Shown here one piece after another: positions 36,803 through 45,137 of a stretch of DNA of 64,000 nucleotides (positions are counted from its first letter, which is position 1; each line of letters begins with the position of its first letter). The position numbers were made by a program, and so were the translations under genes. Source of the DNA: DASRJW01 sp964567755 (lineage in GTDB: Bacteria > Krumholzibacteriota > Krumholzibacteriia > G020349025); the NCBI GenBank assembly GCA_964567755.1, contig CAZMNW010000007.1, positions 1 through 64,000 of the forward strand. Direction: 5' to 3'. The notes below the pieces were generated by a model. It saw only the letters and a program-made list of their open reading frames with translations, was not told where the DNA came from and did no database searches.

Positions 36803-38380
36803 TTGCAGGCGATGCAGAGGCCATTCGACTGGACACCCCAGGACCTCGAGACGCTGCAGCGTCACGACATCTCGCGCGCGGAAGCGGAACGGCAACTGCG
36901 CCTCTTCGCACGCCCCGCGCGGCCGTTGTACCTCGACCGGCCCTGCACGCTTGGAGATGGCATCCGCCGCCTCGAGGCCGCGGAGCAGACTGCTTGCCTC
37001 GAAGCCTACGAAACCGCGCGCGAGGCCGGGCGTTGGCTCAAGTTCGTGCCGGCGTCGGGCGCGGCGAGCCGGATGTTCGCGACCTTGCTCGAAGCTCTGC
37101 ACAGCGGTGACTCGCTGCGGCGTGAGGATGTGGAGCTGCGGCCGGACGACACCGCGGCTGAGGTCCTACGGTTCTTCGCCTCGCTGCCGCGTTTTGCTTT
37201 CTACGAGCGCTTGCAGCGCTCCATGGCCGCAGCCGGACAGGATCTGCCGGCGATGGTCGCTGCCGGGGATTTCCGCCCGGTGCTGGTCCACCTGCTCACG
37301 AAGAGCGGCCTCGACTTCGCCAACCTTCCCAAAGCACTGCTTCCGTTCCATCGTCACCCGGAAGGCGCGCGCACCGCGCTCGAAGAACAGCTCGTCGAGG
37401 CCGCGCACAACATCCCCGACCGCGCCGGCCGCTGTCGGATGCATTTCACCGTCGCGTCCGAGGCGCGGGCGCGTTTCGCCGCGCTGGTTGCCTCCGTGGT
37501 GCCGGCGATGGAACGACGTCGCGGCGTGCAATTCGACATCGGTTTCTCGTCGCAAAAGCCTTCCACCGACACCATCGCGGTCGATGCCGACAACCGCCCG
37601 TTCCGCAGCGCGAGCGGCGAGCTGTTGCTGCGCCCGGGCGGCCACGGAGCGCTGATCGAGAATCTCGCCGATCTCGGCGCCGATCTGGTGACGATCAAGA
37701 ACATCGACAACGTCGCGACGGAAGAGCAACTGGACGAGACCATCCGCTGGAAGAAAATCCTGGGGGGAGCCTTGTGTCTGCAGCAGCAACGCTTGTTCGC
37801 CGAGGTCGCGCGCTTGGGATCGAGCGCGGTGGGAGGCCGTGCCCTCGACGCAGCACTGCACTTCGCCCACGACGAGCTCCTGCTCTCCATCCCCGCGGCA
37901 ATCGCCGCCGCGCCGCCGCCGCAGCAACAGCAATGGCTGCTCCGGCATTTGCAGCGGCCGCTGCGTGTATGCGGCATGGTGCGCAACACCGGCGAGCCGG
38001 GGGGCGGACCGTTCTGGGTGCGTGGCGCCGACGGCGGAACGAGCGTGCAGATCGTCGAACGCGCCGAGATCGACCCCGGCTCTGCCGCCCAGCAGCGCAT
38101 TTTTGCCACGATGACGCACTTCAGCCCGGTGGATTTCGTCTGCGGCTTGCGTGACGCAGCGAACCGACCGTTCGCGCTCCGCAACCATGTGGATCTCGAA
38201 GCCGTGTTCATCAGCGACAAGACGAGCGCCGGGCGCAAGCTACGGGCGCTCGAACACCCGGGCCTGTGGAACGGCGGCATGGCCGACTGGAATACGCTCT
38301 TGGTCGAAGTGCCCGGCACCACCTTCAACCCGGTGAAGACGATTACCGACCTGTTGCGGCCGGCGCATCAGCCGCGATAA
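36803..38380 (+). CDS. DUF4301 family protein
   Basis: 525-residue cytoplasmic protein matching DUF4301. A glycine/serine loop K-F-V-P-A-S-G-A-A-S-R-M-F lies near residues 78-90 and resembles nucleotidyltransferase phosphate loops, so a nucleotide-linked reaction is possible but unproven. A later block is K-N-I-D-N-V near residue 295. A TTG start at 36803 has GGAGG 4 bases upstream; ATG 36812 in the same frame is the alternative but sits 13 bases from that site. Located ahead of the phosphoglucose isomerase and G6PD genes in the same direction, so a link to sugar metabolism is plausible by position only. Confidence 0.82.
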   Translation: MQAMQRPFDWTPQDLETLQRHDISRAEAERQLRLFARPARPLYLDRPCTLGDGIRRLEAAEQTACLEAYETAREAGRWLKFVPASGAASRMFATLLEALHSGDSLRREDVELRPDDTAAEVLRFFASLPRFAFYERLQRSMAAAGQDLPAMVAAGDFRPVLVHLLTKSGLDFANLPKALLPFHRHPEGARTALEEQLVEAAHNIPDRAGRCRMHFTVASEARARFAALVASVVPAMERRRGVQFDIGFSSQKPSTDTIAVDADNRPFRSASGELLLRPGGHGALIENLADLGADLVTIKNIDNVATEEQLDETIRWKKILGGALCLQQQRLFAEVARLGSSAVGGRALDAALHFAHDELLLSIPAAIAAAPPPQQQQWLLRHLQRPLRVCGMVRNTGEPGGGPFWVRGADGGTSVQIVERAEIDPGSAAQQRIFATMTHFSPVDFVCGLRDAANRPFALRNHVDLEAVFISDKTSAGRKLRALEHPGLWNGGMADWNTLLVEVPGTTFNPVKTITDLLRPAHQPR

Positions 38381-38429
38381 CGACGCGGTCGGCATGGAGT
38401 ACTCTGTCCGCGTCCGGGAAGGAGTCTGC

Positions 38430-40148
38430 GTGCACAGCATCGGGAACTGCAGCTGGAACCAGGGAGCGTTCCCGGGCGCGGTGCAAGACGTGCTCGCCGA
38501 CTGGCACCAGAACGACAAGGTGCGCCGACTGTGGAATGGCGACAGCACGTTGTGGACGGGCGCGGACGAGGATCGTTGGCTCGGTTGGCTGCGCCTCCTC
38601 GACGACTTTGCACCGCGCGCGGCGCGCCTCGCGCAATCCGCTCGCGCCATCCAGGACGCCGGTTTCCAGCACGTGGTGGTTCTCGGCATGGGCGGGTCGA
38701 GCCTGTGTCCCGAGGTGATGAGTCGCACGTTCGGCACTGTCTCCGGGTTCCCCGCCTTGCTCGTGCTCGATTCCACCGACCCGCGCCAGATCCGCGCTCT
38801 CGACGCCAGGCTCGATCTCGCGCGCACGCTCTTCGTCGTGTCCTCCAAATCCGGCGGGACGACCGAGACCAATGTGTTTTTCGCTTACTTTCACGCGCGC
38901 GTACAGCAAGCCGTGGGAGCGGCCCGTGCCGCGGCGCATTTCGTCGCCATCACCGATCCAGGCACGACGTTGGAGGCGCTCGCCCGGCGCCTGCAGTTCC
39001 GCGAGATCCTCCATGGCGTCCCCAGCATCGGCGGGCGGTATTCGGCGCTCTCGGATTTCGGCATGGCGCCGGCCGCGTGGATGGGTGTCGACATGCACAC
39101 GTTCTTGGGGCGCGCCGCGCACATGGCTCAGACTTCGGGTCCAGATGTTCCGGCAGCAAACAATCCCGGCGTCGCTCTCGGGATCGCCCTCGGTGTCCTC
39201 GGCCGCAGCGGGCGCGACAAGCTCACCTTGGTGCATTCGACCGCCATCGCCGGCTTGGGTGCCTGGGTCGAACAACTGGTGGCCGAATCCACCGGGAAAC
39301 GTGGAATCGGGCTTGTGCCCGTGGACGACGAGCCTCTCGGCCCACCGTCTGCCTACGGCCAGGACCGCGTCTTCGTCGCCACGCTGCTGGCCGGCGACGA
39401 CACGCACGCGCCGGCGCTCGCGGCCCTCGAGGCCGCGGGACATCCGGTCGTTCGCATCACCCTGCAAGAGAAACTCGACTTGGGACAAGAGTTCCTGCGC
39501 TGGGAGATCGCGACCGCGGTCGCGGGCGCAGTGCTCGGCATCCATCCATTCGATCAGCCCGATGTCGAGACGAGCAAGGTGGCCACGCGCGCCCTCACTA
39601 CCGCCTTCGAGCGCGACGGTCGCTTGCCTGTCGGCACACCGCTGCTACTTGACGGAGAAATCGAATTGTTCGCCGATGAGGAAGCGATGACCGTGCTAGG
39701 TGCTAACGGCGCGACCCCGACGTTGGCATCGATCCTCGGCGCACACTTGCAGCGCCTGCGCCCCGGCGACTACTTCGCCATCCTCGCGTATTTGCAGCAC
39801 GACGAGATCAATCACCGCGCGCTGCAAGCGCTGCGCCTGCGGGTGCGCGACCGCGGCATCGCCACGACTCTCGGCTTCGGGCCGCGCTTCCTCCACTCCA
39901 CGGGGCAGTTGCACAAGGGCGGGCCCGACACCGGTGTGTTCCTGCAGATCACCGCGGCTGCTGGCGATGAGCTTCCGATCCCGGAACGTCCTTATGGGTT
40001 CGGGTTGCTCGAAACCTTCCAAGCCGCGGGAGATTTTTCCGTCCTGAAAGAGCGCCGGCGACGGGCGCTGCGTGTGCACCTGAACGGCGACGTGCGCGCT
40101 GGGCTGGAACGGTTGTCGCACATCCTGCAGCAAGTGCTCCGCACCTGA
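38430..40148 (+). CDS. pgi: Phosphoglucose isomerase (PGI-domain protein)
   Basis: 572-residue sugar isomerase with two SIS-like phosphosugar subdomains. Substrate loops are G-M-G-G-S-S-L near residues 85-92 and S-S-K-S-G-G-T-T-E near 135-145; S-T-A-I-A-G and H-K-G-G-P-D-T-G lie further on. It resembles the PGI half of transaldolase-PGI fusions (TalPgi) rather than the classical enzyme, but the transaldolase half is absent here. It interconverts glucose-6-phosphate and fructose-6-phosphate. GTG 38430 is preferred (AAGGAG 5 bases upstream) over ATG 38394, which has no ribosome site. G6PD follows 16 bases later. Confidence 0.85.
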   Translation: MHSIGNCSWNQGAFPGAVQDVLADWHQNDKVRRLWNGDSTLWTGADEDRWLGWLRLLDDFAPRAARLAQSARAIQDAGFQHVVVLGMGGSSLCPEVMSRTFGTVSGFPALLVLDSTDPRQIRALDARLDLARTLFVVSSKSGGTTETNVFFAYFHARVQQAVGAARAAAHFVAITDPGTTLEALARRLQFREILHGVPSIGGRYSALSDFGMAPAAWMGVDMHTFLGRAAHMAQTSGPDVPAANNPGVALGIALGVLGRSGRDKLTLVHSTAIAGLGAWVEQLVAESTGKRGIGLVPVDDEPLGPPSAYGQDRVFVATLLAGDDTHAPALAALEAAGHPVVRITLQEKLDLGQEFLRWEIATAVAGAVLGIHPFDQPDVETSKVATRALTTAFERDGRLPVGTPLLLDGEIELFADEEAMTVLGANGATPTLASILGAHLQRLRPGDYFAILAYLQHDEINHRALQALRLRVRDRGIATTLGFGPRFLHSTGQLHKGGPDTGVFLQITAAAGDELPIPERPYGFGLLETFQAAGDFSVLKERRRRALRVHLNGDVRAGLERLSHILQQVLRT

Positions 40149-40164
40149 CGCGGAAGGAGAGCCA

Positions 40165-41616
40165 TTGGATCCACGTACGAGCCTCGTCATCTTCGGCGCC
40201 ACCGGCGACTTGAGCCAGCGCAAGCTGGTGCCGGCGCTGTACAAGCTGCACGCCAAGAAACGTCTGCCGGCGGCGGTGCACATCGTCGGCTTCTCGCGCC
40301 AACCGCACACGCACGACTCCTTCCGCGCCCTCATGCAGGCAGCGGTGCAAAAGTTCACGCCAACTGCCTACGACGAAGTGACGTGGGCGCAGTTCTCACC
40401 CCGCTTGTGGTACGTGCAAGGCAACCCCGAACACCCGGATGATTTCGAGTCGTTGCAATCGTTGTTGCGCGAACTTGCGGGGGAAGAGGGCCACCGGCTG
40501 TACTATCTGGCGCTGCCGCCACAAGTCTACGAGCCCGTGATCCACAACCTGGCGCAAACCGACATGCAGTGCGAAAATGACTGCTGGCGGCGCATCATCA
40601 TCGAAAAGCCATTCGGGAGCGACCGCGACTCGGCCCGTGCGTTGAACACGCTGTTGCTGTCGGTGTTCGAGGAACACCAGATCTACCGCATCGACCATTA
40701 CCTCGGCAAGGAAACGTCACAGAACATCCTGTTCTTTCGCTTCGCGAACACGGTTTTCGAGCCGCTGTGGAATCGCAACTACATCGACAACGTGCAGATC
40801 ACTGTCGCCGAGCGCGAAGACGTCGGACACCGCGCCGCCTTCTACGACGGCACCGGCGCCTTGCGCGACATGTTCCAGAATCACATTCTGCAGCTGCTGA
40901 CGTTGGTGGCGATGGAGCCGCCGGCTTCCTTCGATGCCGACGCGGTCCGCAACGAAAAGGCCAAAGTCCTGGCGGCGATCCGCCCGTTCCAACCCGCGGA
41001 CGTCGCCCGTCACAGCGTGCGCGGCCAGTACCAGGGTTACCTCGACGCGCGCGGCGTCGCTCCCGGCTCGCGCACCGAGACCTACGCCGCGCTGGCACTG
41101 CACATCGACAACTGGCGCTGGCAGGACGTGCCGTTCTATCTGCGTTCCGGCAAGGCGCTGCAGGCCAAGGCCTCGCAGATCGTGGTCGAGTTTCGCCGTC
41201 CGCCGCATCTCATGTTCCCGCTGCCGCCGGGAGTGGCGATTCCAGCCAATTATCTGGCGCTGCACATTCAGCCCGACGAAGGCATTCATTTGCGTTTCGA
41301 GGTCAAGGTGCCCGATACCGCCGCCGACTTGCGCCCGGTGGACATGGAGTTCCACTACGCCGAGGATTTTGGCGAAGGCGCGCTCCCCGAGGCCTACGAG
41401 CGCTTGCTTCTCGACGCGTTGCTCGGCGATGCATCGCTGTTCACGCGCGAAGACGGCATCGATCTCTCGTGGCGTCTGGTCGACAGCATTCTTGCCGGAT
41501 GGACCGGCAACGACACGCCGCCGCTCGAGATCTACGCACGCGGCGGTTGGGGACCGCAGGCCACCGACGCGCTCCTCGCGCGCCACGGTCGAGCGTGGAC
41601 ACTCGACGACGACTGA
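40165..41616 (+). CDS. zwf: Glucose-6-phosphate dehydrogenase
   Basis: 483-residue enzyme, the usual length. It oxidises glucose-6-phosphate to 6-phosphogluconolactone with NAD(P)+, the first step of the oxidative pentose phosphate pathway. The Rossmann motif G-A-T-G-D-L-S is at residues 10-16, E-K-P-F-G near 148 and the signature R-I-D-H-Y-L-G-K-E near 174-182. The start is TTG with AAGGAGA a few bases upstream. Probably one transcript with the isomerase gene. No 6-phosphogluconolactonase or gnd gene is in the window. Confidence 0.95.
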   Translation: MDPRTSLVIFGATGDLSQRKLVPALYKLHAKKRLPAAVHIVGFSRQPHTHDSFRALMQAAVQKFTPTAYDEVTWAQFSPRLWYVQGNPEHPDDFESLQSLLRELAGEEGHRLYYLALPPQVYEPVIHNLAQTDMQCENDCWRRIIIEKPFGSDRDSARALNTLLLSVFEEHQIYRIDHYLGKETSQNILFFRFANTVFEPLWNRNYIDNVQITVAEREDVGHRAAFYDGTGALRDMFQNHILQLLTLVAMEPPASFDADAVRNEKAKVLAAIRPFQPADVARHSVRGQYQGYLDARGVAPGSRTETYAALALHIDNWRWQDVPFYLRSGKALQAKASQIVVEFRRPPHLMFPLPPGVAIPANYLALHIQPDEGIHLRFEVKVPDTAADLRPVDMEFHYAEDFGEGALPEAYERLLLDALLGDASLFTREDGIDLSWRLVDSILAGWTGNDTPPLEIYARGGWGPQATDALLARHGRAWTLDDD

Positions 41617-41625
41617 TGTCGCCCG

Positions 41626-42144
41626 CTACGACCGGCTCGCGGGTCGCGGCATCGACACGCCGTACCAGCAATCCGGGGTCCACACATCGGCGCCGAGAGA
41701 GCGCGCGTAGAGAAACAACTGCATGCGGTACGCGACCAGCCAGCGAATCGGCATGTCGAGGAGTGCGCGCCCGAGAGTGAGCTCCTGGCCGCGAGGATCT
41801 TTCACCTTGCGCGTCACAAGCTCCGCCTCGCTCACGTTTTCGAGCACGCGGACGATTTCCAGTTTCTGACTGTCCATGGCGGCGACAAACGCATCTGCCT
41901 GCATCTGTTCAGCGCACTCGCCAAGCTGCTTCCACGCCGTCCAAGAACCTTCGAGGGCGACGCGACACGCCCCGATGCCGCAGTACGAAAGATAGCGCAG
42001 CAGCTCGAGCGTCGAGCGCTGCGTCGAGGTCGGTCGCCAGGCCAGCGTCGCCGGCCAATCCGCGCGCGGTAGCTGGGCGAACAGATGCTGCGCGACCTCG
42101 CACTCCAGTGTCATCGTTGCGGCCAGATCGTCTTTGCCGACCAT
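41626..42144 (-). CDS. DinB-like four-helix-bundle protein (tentative)
   Basis: 172-residue cytoplasmic protein. A helical pattern is evident: C-E-V-A-Q-H-L-F-A-Q-L, T-L-E-L-L-R-Y-L-S-Y-C-G, and a C-terminal helix P-I-R-W-L-V-A-Y-R-M-Q-L-F-L-Y. It then ends W-T-P-D-C-W-Y-G-V. This layout is like DinB/YfiT-type proteins, but a clear three-histidine metal site is not seen, so it may be a metal-less member. ATG 42144 gives a compact start; the frame is open further upstream. Convergent with zwf, separated by 9 bases. Confidence 0.6.
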   Translation of the reverse strand: MVGKDDLAATMTLECEVAQHLFAQLPRADWPATLAWRPTSTQRSTLELLRYLSYCGIGACRVALEGSWTAWKQLGECAEQMQADAFVAAMDSQKLEIVRVLENVSEAELVTRKVKDPRGQELTLGRALLDMPIRWLVAYRMQLFLYARSLGADVWTPDCWYGVSMPRPASRS

Positions 42145-42197
42145 GTGCACTCCCCTACGTTGCATGCGAATGGATCTCGGCGCCCGCACTCGTTGCC

Positions 42198-45137
42198 TCA
42201 GAATGCGCGCACCATGGCGATGCGAAAATACTCGTCGCGTGCGAACCCGGCGCTGTCGCGTTCCCATGCGAGGGTCTGCCCTTCACCGTAGCTGGGCACG
42301 AGGAAGGCGCGGCCGCCGAAACGCAGCGGCAGGCGCAGCTCCCAGCCCACGGTGTGACGCGCGAACGTCGCGGCCGTCGTCGCTTCCGGCTCGGCATCCC
42401 AAACGCGGCCCTGATCGTAGAACAACACTGCCGACAATCCCCCGAGCCTTACGCCGAACGCCGACACGGGCAGCGCCGGCGTGAGCGGCAGCCGCCATTC
42501 GAGCGTGGTGGCAAGCGCTTGCTGCCCGGGCACGTTGTGGGGATAGCCCCGAAGCGCATAGGCATCGGCGATGGCGAGCACGTCATCGACGACGTACGTC
42601 GTCGCGTAGCGCAGTGGCAAAAGCGCTGGATCGGCTCGCAACCCGGTGAAATCCTGCGGTGCCGGCACGCCCCACACGGCCTGGCCTTGCACGCGCGCGA
42701 AGACGCTCGCGCCCAGAAGCCCGAGCCCCCAGGCCTTGCTCGCATCCAACGTCGCACGCCGGAACTCGACATCGCTTCCCAGCGCCTCGGTGGCCCACTC
42801 GAAGCGCAACAGCATGCCGTGTCCGGTGCGCGGATGGTCGCCACGCTCGTGGTGCGGCCGGAATTTACGGTAGCGGTAGACGCCTTCGAGCTTGCCCTCC
42901 CGGTACGCGCGCAGCGGCTGCGGCAGATTGTCCGCCGTGAGCTCGCCAAAATCGTCCGGCTCGCGCACGCGGACATCGGCGAAGTCGATCACGACTTCCA
43001 CGTCGTGGTTGGCATACAGATGTTCGCCGGCGTTGAACGGCAACCGCCAGGCCGCGCTCAGATGATCGCGTGTGTCGGTCAGCAGTTCACCGGCGTACAA
43101 ACGCAGCCCCAGGCGCGACTCGATGCCGCCGGAGAGACTCCAGAACCCACCCAGCCCGAAGGGCATCCGGTTCGTGTCCCAGCGTCCGTATAACCAGCGC
43201 AGTCCGAACGCATCGTCCTTCGTGCCGGCATCGCCAGCCAAGAGCACGGAGTGGCGATGCGCTGTGTCGACCCAGAGTCCGGCGGTCATGAGCCCCCACA
43301 GATCCAGCGACGGCAGCACGAACCATCCCAACGAACGCGGATGCCGCCACGCACGGTAGGGACGTGGCGGACGCATTTCCGGCGCACGGCTCCAATCGAT
43401 CGGCGGAATGGGATGCGCGGGCTGCTGATCGCGCCAGGCGGTGAAGCGCGCATCGACGATCGGATCGACGACGCGCGCGCGTCGCTCCGGATCGATACGC
43501 CGCAAGCGCACGCTGTCCGTCGTCGCGAGTGCCACCGCGACGACGAAGCCGCTGTCGGGTTGCACGTCCAAGGCGAACAGTGCCTCGCCGACATCGGTCA
43601 AACATTCCACATCCTCTTCGCCGCCGCGCGCGGGAACGGTGAAGACGTTGGGCACCTCGTCGCGGTTGCGTTCGCTGGTGAAAAAGAGCCGCGTGCCATC
43701 GCGGCTCCACAAGGGACGCAGGTCGCGCGCCGGACCTCGTGTCACACGGTGCGTGGCGCGCGTGGCGAGCTGCATGACTTCGAGATCCAAGCCCTGGCCG
43801 GGCTCGAAGCGGCTGAAGGCAAGCTGCGTGCCGTCGGGGCTGAAGCGCGGCCCGAGGACCTGCACGTCGTCGGCGTGCTGGGTGAGCGCTTCGACATCGC
43901 TGCCGTCGGGCGCGCAAATATAGAGATTCGTCGTCGATCCGTCCGCGGCGGTGAAGACGATCTGGTTCGCCACCGGTGACCAGTGCGGGTGACTGGCCCG
44001 GCGCCCCGAGGTGATCCACTGAGCCGTCCGCCGGCCGAGATCGGCGACTTTGAGATCCCAGAGCAGGCTGCCGTGCGTGGAACGATGCATCTTGGCGTAG
44101 ACGAGAGATCCGCCGTCGGGGCTGAAGGCGAACGCGGTGTCGAGCACGCCGTGATCGACCACGCGCATCGTGTGCGCGCTGTCGGTGGTGACGACGATCA
44201 GCTGCGCCGGGCCCTCGGCGGGCCGCACGAGCCCCGCCATCTGCTTGCCATCGGGCGCATACGCCAGAGTCTGCAGGCGCGGCAGCAGTGACTCGAGGTG
44301 CGTGCCGGCGTCGGCGATTGGCTCTTTCTGACCGTAGAGAGCGTAGGTGTACGCGCTCACCGCGCGGCGCCAATCCTCGTCGAAGTCGCGCAGGCTGACG
44401 CCGGTCGCGCGGCGGAAACCGCCGGCGAAGTCGGCCAGGCCCAGCGTGCCGCGTTGCTGCACCGCGCGCACCAGGACGCTGTCGCCGTATCGCGACGCCA
44501 AGTAGCGCACTTTGCTGAAACCACTGTCGTGAGCATCGAGATCGCGCTCGCGGTCGCGCAATACATGGCTTCGCAGCTGCAGGTCGCTGCGATAAGCCCC
44601 CCACTGCTCGGTGCAGTGCTCGGCCAAGCCTTCGATGAACCATGCCGGAGTGCGCAGCAATGCCCACATGCCGGTCCAATCGCGCGCGGCTTCCATCCAT
44701 ACGACGTGCTGGAATTCGTGCGCGATCACCAATCGCAACCATTTCTCTTCGCTGCCGAATCGCGCCGCATAGTCGTTCACGTTCACCCAAACGAACATGC
44801 GGCCCGGCAACGCGAACCCGTTCACGGTCTCGTCCTCGGCGCTCAAGACGATGCTCGTGCGTTCTCGCATGTCGATCTCGAGCCCGCGCGTGATCGGAGC
44901 GTACACTTGCTCGGCGACCACGGCGGCGCGGGCGGCCACGTCCTCGAGACCTCGGGAATAAATGACGAGGAAGTGCTCGGTCTCGATCTGCATCCAACGC
45001 AGCTCGGGATGGCTGCGACCATTGCCCATGCCGAGCATCTGCCCGGACGCGGGCCCGTGCAGGAACCCGGCGACCAGACCGATTGCGATCACGTCCGGGA
45101 CTCGCAAAGGATGGGGGCGAAACACGTTCGTTCTCAT
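42198..45137 (-). CDS. Peptidase-MA / beta-propeller / outer-membrane barrel fusion
   Basis: 979-residue exported protein with three parts. After a signal peptide (residues ~1-32), residues 45-290 are a zincin with H-E-F-Q-H at 140-144 and the glutamate of F-I-E-G-L-A-E (E170) as likely third zinc ligand. Residues ~310-620 form a TolB-like propeller (A-Y-A-P-D-G-K, F-S-P-D-G-G, F-S-P-D-G-T, W-S-R-D-G-T). The last ~330 residues alternate aromatic beta-strands and end in R-A-F, like BamA/surface-antigen barrels. It would sit in the outer membrane with the peptidase and propeller in the periplasm. ATG overlaps the upstream gene's stop by 4 bases. Confidence 0.82.
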   Translation of the reverse strand: MRTNVFRPHPLRVPDVIAIGLVAGFLHGPASGQMLGMGNGRSHPELRWMQIETEHFLVIYSRGLEDVAARAAVVAEQVYAPITRGLEIDMRERTSIVLSAEDETVNGFALPGRMFVWVNVNDYAARFGSEEKWLRLVIAHEFQHVVWMEAARDWTGMWALLRTPAWFIEGLAEHCTEQWGAYRSDLQLRSHVLRDRERDLDAHDSGFSKVRYLASRYGDSVLVRAVQQRGTLGLADFAGGFRRATGVSLRDFDEDWRRAVSAYTYALYGQKEPIADAGTHLESLLPRLQTLAYAPDGKQMAGLVRPAEGPAQLIVVTTDSAHTMRVVDHGVLDTAFAFSPDGGSLVYAKMHRSTHGSLLWDLKVADLGRRTAQWITSGRRASHPHWSPVANQIVFTAADGSTTNLYICAPDGSDVEALTQHADDVQVLGPRFSPDGTQLAFSRFEPGQGLDLEVMQLATRATHRVTRGPARDLRPLWSRDGTRLFFTSERNRDEVPNVFTVPARGGEEDVECLTDVGEALFALDVQPDSGFVVAVALATTDSVRLRRIDPERRARVVDPIVDARFTAWRDQQPAHPIPPIDWSRAPEMRPPRPYRAWRHPRSLGWFVLPSLDLWGLMTAGLWVDTAHRHSVLLAGDAGTKDDAFGLRWLYGRWDTNRMPFGLGGFWSLSGGIESRLGLRLYAGELLTDTRDHLSAAWRLPFNAGEHLYANHDVEVVIDFADVRVREPDDFGELTADNLPQPLRAYREGKLEGVYRYRKFRPHHERGDHPRTGHGMLLRFEWATEALGSDVEFRRATLDASKAWGLGLLGASVFARVQGQAVWGVPAPQDFTGLRADPALLPLRYATTYVVDDVLAIADAYALRGYPHNVPGQQALATTLEWRLPLTPALPVSAFGVRLGGLSAVLFYDQGRVWDAEPEATTAATFARHTVGWELRLPLRFGGRAFLVPSYGEGQTLAWERDSAGFARDEYFRIAMVRAF

